Shown in pieces: positions 6,001-13,480 of a stretch of 13,682 nt of DNA. Made by a program: the position numbers and the translations under genes. The DNA comes from DATGLE01 sp035294325. GTDB taxonomy: Bacteria; Chloroflexota; Ktedonobacteria; Ktedonobacterales; Ktedonobacteraceae. Where the stretch lies: the NCBI GenBank assembly GCA_035294325.1, contig DATGLE010000222.1, positions 1-13,682 on the forward strand, read 5' to 3'. The notes beneath the pieces were generated by a model. That model ran no database searches, had not been told where the DNA came from, and saw only the letters and a list, made by a program, of their open reading frames with translations. Within the stretch, counting starts at the first letter, position 1. Each line of letters opens with the position of its first letter.

Positions 6001-6754
6001 TGCTCCGGCCCTGGAGCGCTATCTGGCGTTTATCCAGCGCGCGCTCGACCTGCTCTTTCCGCCGCAATGCGCCGCCTGTCAACGCGGTGGCAGCATCCTC
6101 TGTCCATCCTGCCTGGCCGCTATCCAGCCATTGCCCGGGCCATGCTGCCAGCACTGTCATACCCGGCTCTCAGCGGAAGGGATATGCAACCAGTGCCAGT
6201 ATCGCCCGCTGAGCATGAGCGGCTTGCGCGCGGTCAGCGCTTATCATGGGCCATTGCGCGCCTGCATCCATGCCCTGAAATATGGCGGTAACAGGCGCCT
6301 GGCGGAACCGCTGGGCGCTCTGCTGGCGCGGGCATATCTGGCCTACGGGCTGCGAGCCGACATCATCATACCCGTGCCACTGCACAACGAACGCGAACGC
6401 GAGCGTGGCTATAATCAATCGTATCTGCTGGCACAGGTCTGCGCTGCACAGTTGGGGCTTCCGCTCAATAGTACTGCGGTAAGTCGCATCCGTCCCACAC
6501 AGGCGCAGGTACACCTGACGGTCCGCGAGCGCCAGCAAAATGTGGCCGGCGCCTTCCGCTGTACGCCTGCTTCTGCAACTGAAGCGCTTCACGGACGTAG
6601 AATCTTGCTGATAGATGATGTATGCACAACGGGGGCAACCCTGGAGGCATGCGCGGCCCCGCTCTTCGCCGCCGGCGCGGCATCCATATGGGGATTGGTG
6701 CTCGCACGCCCGCTGACAGGGGCGCGGGGGGTGTCCTCTCAGGCGTCAAATTGA
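5993..6754 (+). CDS. comF: ComF family phosphoribosyltransferase-like protein
   Basis: ComF proteins combine an N-terminal zinc-binding cysteine cluster with a type I phosphoribosyltransferase domain and are needed for uptake of single-stranded DNA in competent bacteria; their reaction is unknown. Starting from GTG 5993 the product has 253 residues, close to the usual ~240. Cysteine pairs are seen at 26/29 (CAAC), 37/40 (CPSC), 51-55 (CCQHC) and 65/68 (CNQC). The PRTase part shows HALKYGGNRRLAEPLG, the IIPVPLH strand, ERGYNQSYLLA and the PRPP loop ILLIDDVCTTGAT (204-216). GTG 5993 is preferred over ATG 5924 because GGAG (5982-5985) precedes it by 7 nt and residues before it do not resemble ComF. 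No other competence gene lies in the window, so the role is inferred from family. Confidence 0.88.
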   Translation: MYNAPALERYLAFIQRALDLLFPPQCAACQRGGSILCPSCLAAIQPLPGPCCQHCHTRLSAEGICNQCQYRPLSMSGLRAVSAYHGPLRACIHALKYGGNRRLAEPLGALLARAYLAYGLRADIIIPVPLHNERERERGYNQSYLLAQVCAAQLGLPLNSTAVSRIRPTQAQVHLTVRERQQNVAGAFRCTPASATEALHGRRILLIDDVCTTGATLEACAAPLFAAGAASIWGLVLARPLTGARGVSSQASN

Positions 6755-6766
6755 GCGGTGATTCTC

Positions 6767-6829
6767 GGCGGCGCAGCAGGGCCAGGGCAGGAATCGTGTA
6801 GAGGAGGATCGCCCTGGCCCCTTGCCGCC
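6767..6829. repeat. Imperfect inverted repeat between comF and ftsH
   Basis: GGGCCAGGGC (6779-6788) pairs with GCCCTGGCCC (6811-6820), and outside it GGCGGC (6767-6772) with GCCGCC (6824-6829), leaving a 22-nt loop. It starts 13 nt after the comF stop, without a T-run, so it may be a 3'-end-stabilising structure or a weak terminator. Confidence 0.6.
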
Positions 6830-6868
6830 GCCCTTAACCCGGGGCGGCGCATGCATTATTATCGTATG

Positions 6869-6877
6869 TGCTATAAT
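6869..6877 (+). promoter_or_regulatory. Extended -10 promoter for ftsH
   Basis: TGCTATAAT at 6869-6877 is a perfect extended -10 (TGnTATAAT), about 90 nt upstream of the ftsH start and beyond the comF inverted repeat. No convincing -35 hexamer is seen 16-18 bp upstream. Confidence 0.65.
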
Positions 6878-6967
6878 AGAGCGCACAAGAATGCACCTTG
6901 AATGCCGGGTAGCCCCTTCTTGAAGTGGCGCAGCCTGTGCTTGCTATACCAGTAGGGAGGAGCCCCG

Positions 6968-8974
6968 ATGTCAAACAATGGAAGATGGCTCAGAACGAGT
7001 GTTTTCTGGCTCCTGATTACCCTGGTTGCTGTTGTGGTTGTCGTGCTCATCTTCCGTCCACAATCTGATGTCACATCGGTTACGGTATCCACCATCTTGA
7101 GCCATATCAAAACAGATATGGCGGCCCATCAGCAGGATACGTTGGACGTTGGCAGTGACACCATCACGCTGACCAGAGGCAAAGGTCCTAACGCTCCCAA
7201 AGAAGCAGCCACCATCAATGACAGCTTCGATATTACCAGAGTCCTTAAAGATAACGGCATCAACTACGTTAACAATAGCTCGTTGATCCTGAATTACGAA
7301 ACCCCCAGCGCCTTATGGGGCTGGCTCAGCGCCCTCGGTGGACTGCTGCCGTTCCTGCTGCTGGGCATTTTGCTGATCTTCATATTACGACAGGCCCAGG
7401 GCACCAATAATCAGGCCATGTCCTTCGGCAAGAGTCGCGCGCGTATGTTCATGGGCAACAAGCCGACGGTAACGTTCGCCGACGTGGCCGGCGTCGATGA
7501 GGCCAAGCAGGAGTTGCAGGAGATCGTCGAGTTCTTGAAGTATCCCGAAAAGTTCGTGGCGCTGGGAGCACGCATTCCTAAAGGGCTGCTGCTCGTTGGC
7601 CCTCCGGGAACCGGCAAGACGCTGATCTCACGAGCCGTTGCCGGCGAGGCAGGCGTGCCCTTCTTCAGTATCAGCGGCTCCGAGTTCGTCGAGATGTTTG
7701 TGGGCGTCGGCGCGAGCCGCGTGCGCGATCTCTTCGATCAGGCCAAGCGTAATAGCCCCTGCATCGTCTTCGTCGACGAGATCGATGCAGTAGGCCGCCA
7801 GCGTGGGGCCGGCCTGGGAGGATCACACGACGAGCGCGAGCAAACGCTCAACCAGATCCTCGTGGAGATGGACGGCTTCGATACCAACACCAACGTGATC
7901 GTTATCGCGGCCACCAATCGTCCCGATGTGCTTGATCCGGCCCTGCTGCGCCCCGGTCGCTTTGACCGGCAGGTGGTGCTTGATCGACCCGATATTCGCG
8001 GGCGCATCGCCATCCTCCAGGTTCACGCACGCGGCAAGCCCCTGGAATCGTCTATCTCGCTCGAAACGCTGGCAAAGCAGACGCCCGGCTTCTCTGGCGC
8101 CGACCTCTCTAACCTTTTGAATGAGGCGGCGATCCTGGCCGCGCGTCGTAACAAACGCAAGATCGGTATGAGCGAACTGGAGGAGGCTATAGATCGCGTC
8201 GTGGCAGGTCCGGCCCGCAAGAGCCGCATTATCAGCGAGCGCGAGAAGGCGATCACCGCCTATCATGAAGTGGGCCACGCCCTCGTTGCGCGCATGCTGC
8301 CCAACACCGATCCGGTGCATAAGGTCTCGATTGTGGCGCGCGGCCAGGCCGGCGGCTTTACGATGCTGCTGCCAACCGAGGATCGCTACCTGTGGAGCAG
8401 GGCGCAATTTGAGGACATGCTCGCCTACGCGCTTGGCGGTCACGTTGCCGAATTGATTATCTTCGGCGAGGTGACAACGGGTGCGTCAAACGATATCGAA
8501 CGTGTGACAAAGATCGCGCGGTCAATGGTCACTGAATACGGCATGAGCAGCCGTATTGGACCGATGGCACTGGGGCACAAGGATGAACTGGTCTTCCTGG
8601 GCCGCGACTTTGGCGAGCAGCGCAACTACAGCGAGCAAACGGCGCGCGAGATCGATGAGGAGATCCATCGCATCATTCAGGAGGCGTTCGACAAGGCATA
8701 CAATGTATTGCAGCAAAATAAGACGCGCCTGATTATGATTAGCGAGCGCTTGATTAAAGAGGAGACACTGGAAGGGCCGCTTTTCGAGTCGCTTTTCAAT
8801 CAAGAAATCAACGATGAGCAGTATGCGGCGCCCTCGATCCTGGCCGGCACGATGGGCAATGGCAAGAGTTGGGACGGTCAGGGCCAGCAGGGCCTGCTCC
8901 TTCCGGGCGGATCTCATCCGCTACCCCCTCAACTCCAGCCGCCCTATTCGCGCGAGCACGAAGCCGAGTCGTAG
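6968..8974 (+). CDS. ftsH: ATP-dependent zinc metalloprotease FtsH
   Basis: A membrane-anchored hexameric AAA+ protease that extracts and degrades misfolded membrane proteins and unstable regulators. The 668-residue protein has transmembrane segments at about 11-29 and 123-141 flanking an extracytoplasmic domain, then the AAA module with Walker A GPPGTGKT (211-218), pore motif FVGVGA, Walker B CIVFVDEIDA (265-274) and the second region of homology TNRPDVLDPALLRPGRFDR (317-335). The peptidase has the zinc motif HEVGH (433-437) and the third ligand Asp in GASNDIERVT (509). All catalytic residues are present. The C-terminal tail (about 620-668) is Gly/Gln/Pro-rich and low in complexity. ATG 6968 has GGGAGGAG at 6955-6962. 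It appears monocistronic, with its own promoter and a perfect palindrome after the stop. Confidence 0.97.
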   Translation: MSNNGRWLRTSVFWLLITLVAVVVVVLIFRPQSDVTSVTVSTILSHIKTDMAAHQQDTLDVGSDTITLTRGKGPNAPKEAATINDSFDITRVLKDNGINYVNNSSLILNYETPSALWGWLSALGGLLPFLLLGILLIFILRQAQGTNNQAMSFGKSRARMFMGNKPTVTFADVAGVDEAKQELQEIVEFLKYPEKFVALGARIPKGLLLVGPPGTGKTLISRAVAGEAGVPFFSISGSEFVEMFVGVGASRVRDLFDQAKRNSPCIVFVDEIDAVGRQRGAGLGGSHDEREQTLNQILVEMDGFDTNTNVIVIAATNRPDVLDPALLRPGRFDRQVVLDRPDIRGRIAILQVHARGKPLESSISLETLAKQTPGFSGADLSNLLNEAAILAARRNKRKIGMSELEEAIDRVVAGPARKSRIISEREKAITAYHEVGHALVARMLPNTDPVHKVSIVARGQAGGFTMLLPTEDRYLWSRAQFEDMLAYALGGHVAELIIFGEVTTGASNDIERVTKIARSMVTEYGMSSRIGPMALGHKDELVFLGRDFGEQRNYSEQTAREIDEEIHRIIQEAFDKAYNVLQQNKTRLIMISERLIKEETLEGPLFESLFNQEINDEQYAAPSILAGTMGNGKSWDGQGQQGLLLPGGSHPLPPQLQPPYSREHEAES

Positions 8975-8985
8975 TTTCTATATGA

Positions 8986-9042
8986 CAGAAAACGGATGGG
9001 GCAGCGTGGATCTGCGGTCCACGCTGCCCCATCCGTTTTCTG
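8986..9042. terminator. 25-bp perfect palindrome between convergent genes
   Basis: Arms 8986-9010 (starts CAGAAAACGG) and 9018-9042 are perfect complements with a 7-nt loop. It starts 12 nt after the ftsH stop and ends 15 nt before the stop of the minus-strand AraC gene. It is flanked by short T/A stretches but no long T-run (TTTTC within the arm). A bidirectional terminator is the simplest reading. It lacks the mini-hairpin flanks of elements A-C. Confidence 0.7.
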
Positions 9043-9057
9043 CTGGCTCTCTCTGAC

Positions 9058-9633
9058 TTATCGGCCAGCGCTTGCCAGGGCCGCCTCCCGCAGCCGCTGC
9101 ACGTCACGCATGGGCGGGACACCAAAGAGGCTTTTGTATTCCCGGTTGAAGTGGGAGGCATCGTGATACCCGACGCGATAGGCTGCGCTGGCCGCGTCCA
9201 GGTCTTCACCCAGCATCAGACGCCGCGCCTCCAGGAGCCGTAACCGCTTCTGGAATTGCAAAGGACTCAATGCTGTGACGGCCTTGAAGTGGCGGTGGAA
9301 TAGCGAGATGCTCATGCCCGCCTCGCGCGCGAGGCTCTCGACGCGCAGCGGCTGGTCGAACTCTTGACGGAGCCGTTCAATCGCTCTGGCTATAGAGGGG
9401 GAGTAGCCCCCCAGGACCGCGAGGTGCCGGAGTCGCGCGCCTTGCTCCCCTTTCAGAAGCCGGTAGATAATTTCTCGCGTGATCAGCGGCATGAGTACCG
9501 GGGCTTCGTCAGGAGCATCCAGAAGCCTGGAGACGCGCACCATGGCGTCCAGCAGGTGCCCATCCACCGGGCTGACGGATATTGCCCTCACATCAGCAGG
9601 CTCTGCCGGCGAGACGTGACCGACCTCAACCAT
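9058..9633 (-). CDS. AraC family transcriptional regulator, N-terminally truncated
   Basis: The 191-residue frame has a complete C-terminal double helix-turn-helix: ESLAREAGMSISLFHRHFKA (about 98-117) and AASAAYRVGYHDASHFNREY, then KSLFGVPP, the standard AraC/XylS DNA-binding signature. The N-terminal part (GHLLDAMVRVSRLLDAP, APVLMPLITREIIYRLLKGE) matches only the last third of the AraC_N ligand-binding domain. In-frame codons upstream (9634-9675) still read CLRLDLAPALVGEV, also family-like, before a TGA at 9674-9676. Family members are about 300 residues, so roughly 100 N-terminal residues are missing. The ATG at 9633 probably corresponds to an internal methionine. It is likely a pseudogene, or a constitutive DNA-binding fragment if expressed. 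Its divergent neighbour is a truncated alcohol dehydrogenase. Confidence 0.85.
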   Translation of the reverse strand: MVEVGHVSPAEPADVRAISVSPVDGHLLDAMVRVSRLLDAPDEAPVLMPLITREIIYRLLKGEQGARLRHLAVLGGYSPSIARAIERLRQEFDQPLRVESLAREAGMSISLFHRHFKAVTALSPLQFQKRLRLLEARRLMLGEDLDAASAAYRVGYHDASHFNREYKSLFGVPPMRDVQRLREAALASAGR

Positions 9634-9678
9634 GACCTCACCGACAAGGGCAGGGGCGAGGTCCAGGCGCAGGCATCA

Positions 9679-9701
9679 GACAATCATTTGCGACAATCAT
9701 T
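9679..9701. repeat. Direct repeat GACAATCATT x2, 13-bp period
   Basis: GACAATCATT occurs at 9679-9688 and 9692-9701, exactly where homology to the AraC N-terminus stops. It could be a regulator-binding site, a target-site scar of the event that truncated the gene, or chance. Confidence 0.6.
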
Positions 9702-9753
9702 CTATCACCTGGCGCGAAGGCGCGTCTATAATGACCAGCAGGTAGACAAGGCT

Positions 9754-9912
9754 ATTGAATGCTCGCCACAAGCGGGGGTCAAGGGGACGGCTGCCCCCTT
9801 GCGGGGAGCGGGGATACCTCCCCACTGGGGAGGGTACCCTGCCTGGGGGCAGGGTATCCCCACCCGACCTTTCCCTTCGGGCGTGGGGCGGGGAAAAACG
9901 GGAGCATTCAAT
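9754..9912. repeat. MITE-like element with 11-bp terminal inverted repeats and nested hairpins
   Basis: ATTGAATGCTC (9754-9764) and GAGCATTCAAT (9902-9912) form perfect terminal inverted repeats around a very GC-rich, non-coding interior. Inside are CAAGGGG/CCCCTTG, an outer helix GGGGATACC/GGTATCCCC enclosing CCTCCCC-ACT-GGGGAGG and TACCCTGCC/GGCAGGGTA, and CCCCAC..CCGA/TCGG..GTGGGG. It lies in the 467-bp gap between the divergent truncated genes; the rest of that gap shows only a lone TATAAT at 9727-9732 and nothing else I can support. Confidence 0.7.
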
Positions 9913-10100
9913 CGCCCTGCCGGATAGAGAACATGCCTCGCTGCTTGGGCGCACAAGCAGGACTTTTCTTCAAGGGAATATCCAGTTGTTGAGGGAGTGT
10001 GGGTTCAGACAGGCAACCAGATGAAATAAACAGACAGTATCGAAAGAAACATTCAAGAAGCAGACGAAATCACACCTTCACTCAGAAAAGGAGATCAACT

Positions 10101-10736
10101 ATGCGAGGAACCATGCTTTACGGTCCCCGGGACGTGCGCTTCGAGGAGCGTGCCGACCCGAAGATTATCGAACCAACGGACGCCATCATCAGGATCACGG
10201 CCACCTGCATATGCGGGTCCGATCTGTGGCCCTATCGTGGTATCGAGCCGATCAGCGAGCCGACGCCGATGGGGCACGAGTATGTGGGCATCGTGGAGGA
10301 GGTCGGAAGCTCGGTTCGGACGATCAAGCCCGGTCAGTTCGTGATTGGCTCGTTCTGGGCCTCGGACAATACCTGTGAGATCTGCCAGGCCGGGTACCAG
10401 AGCGCGTGCCTCCACCGGGTGCTTATGGGCACCATAGGAACGCAGGCGCAAGCGGCCCGCATCCCGCTCGCCGATGGCACCCTGGTCGCCACGCCGGGCC
10501 TGCCCGACGAGGACCTGATCCCGTCGCTGCTGGCCGCCTCGGACGTACTGGGCACCGGCTGGTTCGCCGCAGTGGCCGCCGAGGCCGGTCCGGGCAAGCC
10601 CGTTGTGATCCGGGTTGTCCGCGCTGGCAGTTGCATGGGTCTTCGTCATGGAGAGGTTTTATGGGCGGAACAGTGCGACAGGCGCGCCGGCGGTGCCCGT
10701 CGTACTGTTCCGCCCATAAAACCTCCGGGGTTGTAA
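10101..10736 (+). pseudogene. Zinc-dependent alcohol dehydrogenase, C-terminally truncated
   Basis: Medium-chain zinc alcohol dehydrogenase related to threonine/glutathione-independent dehydrogenases. From ATG 10101 (AAAAGGAG at 10086-10093) residues 1-166 are well conserved: catalytic zinc ligands in TCICGSD (Cys38) and MGHEYVG (His59), a reduced structural zinc cluster CEICQAGYQSAC, then SDVLGTGWFAAVAAEAGPGK. Just where the Rossmann motif VxVVGxGAVGLLG should follow, the sequence degenerates (VVIRVVRAGSCMGL) and the frame runs through a long palindrome (10653-10725) to a stop at 211. Intact relatives are about 340-350 residues, so the NAD(P)-binding half and second catalytic part are gone. 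It cannot be an active dehydrogenase. The truncated divergent AraC gene was probably its regulator. Confidence 0.85.
10653..10725. repeat. 22-bp palindrome at the truncated end of the alcohol dehydrogenase
   Basis: Arms 10653-10674 (starts GAGGTTTTATGGG) and 10704-10725 are perfectly complementary; the 29-nt middle also pairs partially (CGACAGGC with GCCCGTCG), so the hairpin may extend to about 31 bp per side. It lies within the degenerate 3' end of the dehydrogenase frame and just before the argJ promoter, and could end transcription of the relic gene. It lacks the A-C family flanks. Confidence 0.8.
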
Positions 10737-10760
10737 CCACGCAAGTTACCATTGTACAAT
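10731..10760 (+). promoter_or_regulatory. Probable promoter for argJ, TTGTAA-18-TACAAT
   Basis: TTGTAA at 10731-10736 and TACAAT at 10755-10760 with an 18-bp spacer fit a sigma-70-type promoter. The -10 lies within the palindrome CATTGTACAATG, which could double as an operator. Transcription would start near 10767, giving a leader of about 60 nt. Confidence 0.55.
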
Positions 10761-10773
10761 GGGATATACATGA

Positions 10774-10812
10774 AGTTCCCGGCTCTCAGTGTCCCACCGG
10801 AACTCCCTGAGA
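10774..10812 (+). promoter_or_regulatory. Potential H-type pseudoknot in the argJ leader
   Basis: AGTTCC(C)GG (10774-10782) can pair with CCGGAACT (10797-10804), and TCTCAG in its loop (10784-10789) with CTGAGA (10807-10812), giving crossing helices. The Shine-Dalgarno GGAG (10816-10819) follows after 3 nt. Both helices are short, so chance complementarity remains possible. Confidence 0.3.
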
Positions 10813-10828
10813 CCTGGAGCTTTTTTCA

Positions 10829-12070
10829 ATGAGCAGAGGAGAGGAGAAGAAGGGTTTCGTGTCCGAAATATTTCATGAGATTGATAGCTGCGTTACAGCC
10901 CCCCGGGGCTTCCGCGCCGGCACCATAGCCTCCGGCATCAAATCAGACGCTTCGATCAAAGACCTGGCGGTCCTGGTATCCGATGTTCCCTGCGTCGCAG
11001 ACGGCGTATTTACAACCAGCAGCACGCGCGCCGCGCCCGTGATCGTCTGCCAGGAACGCCTCAAGAGCGGCCGGGCACAGGCGGTGATCGTGAACAGTGG
11101 CAATGCGAATTGCGCGACGGGCGAGCAAGGTCTGCGCAACGCCTATCGCATGACCGAGTTCGTCGCCGAGCGCTTTGGCGTGCCGCAGGAACTGGTGCTC
11201 TGCTCGTCAACGGGCATCATTGGCCGCCAGCTCCCCATTGAGAAGATTGCCGAAGGTGTGCAGCGCATCGAGTTGAGCGCCGATGGCGGCAATGCTTTCT
11301 CTGAGGCCATCCTGACCACCGACACACATCCCAAGCGCATCGCGCTGGAGTTTCAGATTGAAGGGCGCACAGTGCGCCTGGGCGGAGTCACGAAGGGCGC
11401 GGGAATGATCTATCCCAATATGGCGACGATGCTTTCCTATCTCACCACCGACGCTACAATCGAGCACGACTGGCTGCAAAAAGAGTTGCGCGCCGCCGTC
11501 GCGGATACCTTCAACATGATCGCGGTAGATGGCGATATGTCTACCAACGATACCTGTGTGCTCTTCGCCAACGGCCTCGCCGGCAATGCACCCATCAACG
11601 CGCAGCACAGCGAAGCGAGCGTGTTCCGCGCCGCGCTGCATCATACGCTGCGCTACCTGGCAATTGAGATGGCGCGCGATGGTGAGGGGGCGACAAAGCT
11701 GATGACGGTGCATGTGCGCGGCGCACGCGACAAGGCCGATGCCATCAAAGCGGCGCGCGCTATCACGCTCTCGCCGCTCTGGCAGTGCGCGCTGGCCGGG
11801 GGTGATCCCAACTGGGGCCGTATTGTCGCGGCGCTGGGCGCCTGCGGTTGTGCATTGCGTCAGGACGCCTACGATATTTTCATCGGCGACGTTCAGGTGA
11901 CGAAGCAAGGCATGGCAACTGACTACGATCAGCAGCGCGCCCGTGCCGCTATGGCCGGCAAAGAAGTCACCATCGGCGTCGATCTGCATCTCGGCGGCGG
12001 CGAGGCGACGGCCTGGGGCTGCGATCTGACGCATGGCTATATTGATGAAAATACGCTTTATACCCGTTAG
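10829..12070 (+). CDS. argJ: ArgJ: glutamate N-acetyltransferase / ornithine acetyltransferase
   Basis: Transfers the acetyl group from N-acetylornithine to glutamate, regenerating N-acetylglutamate in the cyclic arginine pathway; bifunctional forms also use acetyl-CoA. The 413-residue precursor has the autocleavage motif KGAGMIYPNMATML (189-202), which is cut before Thr200, the N-terminal nucleophile of the beta chain. STGIIG (127-132) provides the oxyanion-hole Thr-Gly, VNSGNANCATG (88-98) and LAGGDPNWGRI are further family signatures, and VDGDMSTNDT is the conserved beta-chain segment. Length and motifs look intact. ATG 10829 follows GGAG at 10816-10819; an in-frame GTG at 10859 is a weaker alternative. 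Whether it is mono- or bifunctional cannot be read from sequence. argD follows in the same direction after 178 bp that contain palindromic element C. Confidence 0.96.
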   Translation: MSRGEEKKGFVSEIFHEIDSCVTAPRGFRAGTIASGIKSDASIKDLAVLVSDVPCVADGVFTTSSTRAAPVIVCQERLKSGRAQAVIVNSGNANCATGEQGLRNAYRMTEFVAERFGVPQELVLCSSTGIIGRQLPIEKIAEGVQRIELSADGGNAFSEAILTTDTHPKRIALEFQIEGRTVRLGGVTKGAGMIYPNMATMLSYLTTDATIEHDWLQKELRAAVADTFNMIAVDGDMSTNDTCVLFANGLAGNAPINAQHSEASVFRAALHHTLRYLAIEMARDGEGATKLMTVHVRGARDKADAIKAARAITLSPLWQCALAGGDPNWGRIVAALGACGCALRQDAYDIFIGDVQVTKQGMATDYDQQRARAAMAGKEVTIGVDLHLGGGEATAWGCDLTHGYIDENTLYTR

Positions 12071-12111
12071 AGCGCGTCTGAAGCTCAGCACTCTTGTCTC
12101 CCTGGTCAGGT

Positions 12112-12220
12112 GTTCGCGCGGCTCCGCCGCACCAGGGTTGTATATGTTGTAGAGCACAGGCGCTTCGCGCCTGTGCTCTACAACATATACAAAAAGCGAG
12201 CGCCGCAGGCACGAGCAAGC
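12112..12220. repeat. Palindromic element, copy C, between argJ and argD (26-bp perfect arms)
   Basis: Arms 12138-12163 (starts TTGTATATGTTG) and 12167-12192 are perfectly complementary around a TTC loop, centred on GCGCTTCGCGC as in copy B. The left flank 12112-12136 includes the mini-hairpin GCGGC-TCC-GCCGC and the right flank 12195-12220 includes GCGCCGCAGGC; each differs by three bases from copy B. It ends 28 nt before argD and would lie in an argJ-argD transcript. Confidence 0.88.
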
Positions 12221-12248
12221 ATTGTATTGGAAACAGGAGCAATAAAAT

Positions 12249-13478
12249 ATGACTATGACTGATTTGAACAAACGTGATTGGGTTGCCCTCGAGCACAAAT
12301 ACTATCAGAGCACATTCAAGAGGTCGCCAATCGTTCTTGTACGCGGGAAGGGGACTCGCGTATGGGACAGCGATGGGAAGGTATATCTTGATTTCGTCGC
12401 CGGCATCGCCGTGAACGTCCTGGGGCACTGTCACCCGGCCATTGTAGAAGCGGTCCAGCAGCAGGTCACGCAGCTTGTCCACGTCTCCAACCTCTATTAC
12501 AACGTGCGCCAGATCGAGCTTGCAGAACTGCTCGCCAATCAGAGCAGCGGCATGCGCTCCTTCTTCTCGAACAGCGGCGCCGAGGCGAACGAGGGCGCGA
12601 TCAAGCTGGCGCGCAAGTACGGGCGTCTGCATCGCAACGGCGCCTACGAGATCATCAGCATGGAGAACAGCTTCCACGGGCGCACGCTCGCCACAACCGC
12701 TGCCACCGGGCAGGCATATTACCAGGCGACGTGGGTTCCGCTGCCCGACGGCTTCAAGCAGGTGCCCTTCAACGACCTGGAGGCAGTCAAGAGGGCAACC
12801 AGCGACAAGACCGTCGGCATTCTGGTCGAGCCGGTGCAGGGCGAGGGCGGCATCTGGCCTTCCAGCAAGGAGTATATGCAGGGCCTGCGCCAGTGGTGCG
12901 ATGAGAAAAACCTGGTCCTGATCTGCGATGAGGTGCAGGCAGGCATGGGACGTACCGGCAAGTTCTTTAGCTGGGAGCACTATGGGATCATGCCCGATAT
13001 CGTGACAATGGCGAAGGGCCTGGCCGGCGGTGTACCCATCGGCGCCATGCTGACGGGGCCGCGCACAGATGTGTTTGAGCCTGGCGATCATGGCACGACC
13101 TTCGGCGGCAACCCGATTGCCTGCGCCGCCGGCATCGCCACCATCAAGACGATCCTTGAGCAGAATTTGCTGGAGAATGCCGCGAAGATGGGCGAATACT
13201 GGGCCAGCAAGCTCACGGCGCTCTGCGAGAAATATCCCCATCTCATCGATAGCCCGCGCGGCATCGGCCTGATGCGCGCGGTCCATGTGCAGCACGACCT
13301 GGCGCCCACTATGGTTGAGAAGGCGCTGCGCCACGGCCTGCTGCTCAACAGCCTGGGACCGGCAACCCTGCGCATGGTCCCGCCATTGATCCTGACCCCC
13401 TCCGATATCGATGAGGCAGCCGAGCGGCTGGATGCCGCGCTGGCCGAGGTCGCGGAGCTTCCCGCAGCAAAATCCTGA
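12249..13478 (+). CDS. argD: Acetylornithine aminotransferase
   Basis: Class III PLP-dependent aminotransferase that converts N-acetylglutamate 5-semialdehyde and glutamate to N-acetylornithine, the substrate of ArgJ. The 409-residue length is typical. Visible motifs: DFVAGIAVNVLGHCHP (48-63), FFSNSGAEANEGAIKLAR (105-122), FHGRTL (143-148), EPVQGEGG (194-201), the PLP-binding Asp in CDEVQAGMGRTG (226-237) and the Schiff-base lysine Lys256 in TMAKGLAGGVPIGA, then HGTTFGGNP. ATG 12249 has AGGAG at 12235-12239; a second ATG at 12255 is possible. Close relatives include succinylornithine and GABA/ornithine aminotransferases, but adjacency to argJ and the sequence style favour ArgD. A perfect palindrome follows the stop. 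Confidence 0.93.
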   Translation: MTMTDLNKRDWVALEHKYYQSTFKRSPIVLVRGKGTRVWDSDGKVYLDFVAGIAVNVLGHCHPAIVEAVQQQVTQLVHVSNLYYNVRQIELAELLANQSSGMRSFFSNSGAEANEGAIKLARKYGRLHRNGAYEIISMENSFHGRTLATTAATGQAYYQATWVPLPDGFKQVPFNDLEAVKRATSDKTVGILVEPVQGEGGIWPSSKEYMQGLRQWCDEKNLVLICDEVQAGMGRTGKFFSWEHYGIMPDIVTMAKGLAGGVPIGAMLTGPRTDVFEPGDHGTTFGGNPIACAAGIATIKTILEQNLLENAAKMGEYWASKLTALCEKYPHLIDSPRGIGLMRAVHVQHDLAPTMVEKALRHGLLLNSLGPATLRMVPPLILTPSDIDEAAERLDAALAEVAELPAAKS

Positions 13479-13480
13479 AC

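Noticed and set aside
9727..9732. TATAAT as a promoter for the alcohol dehydrogenase relic
   Set aside because: No -35 or extended -10 context, and it lies about 370 nt upstream with the MITE-like element between.
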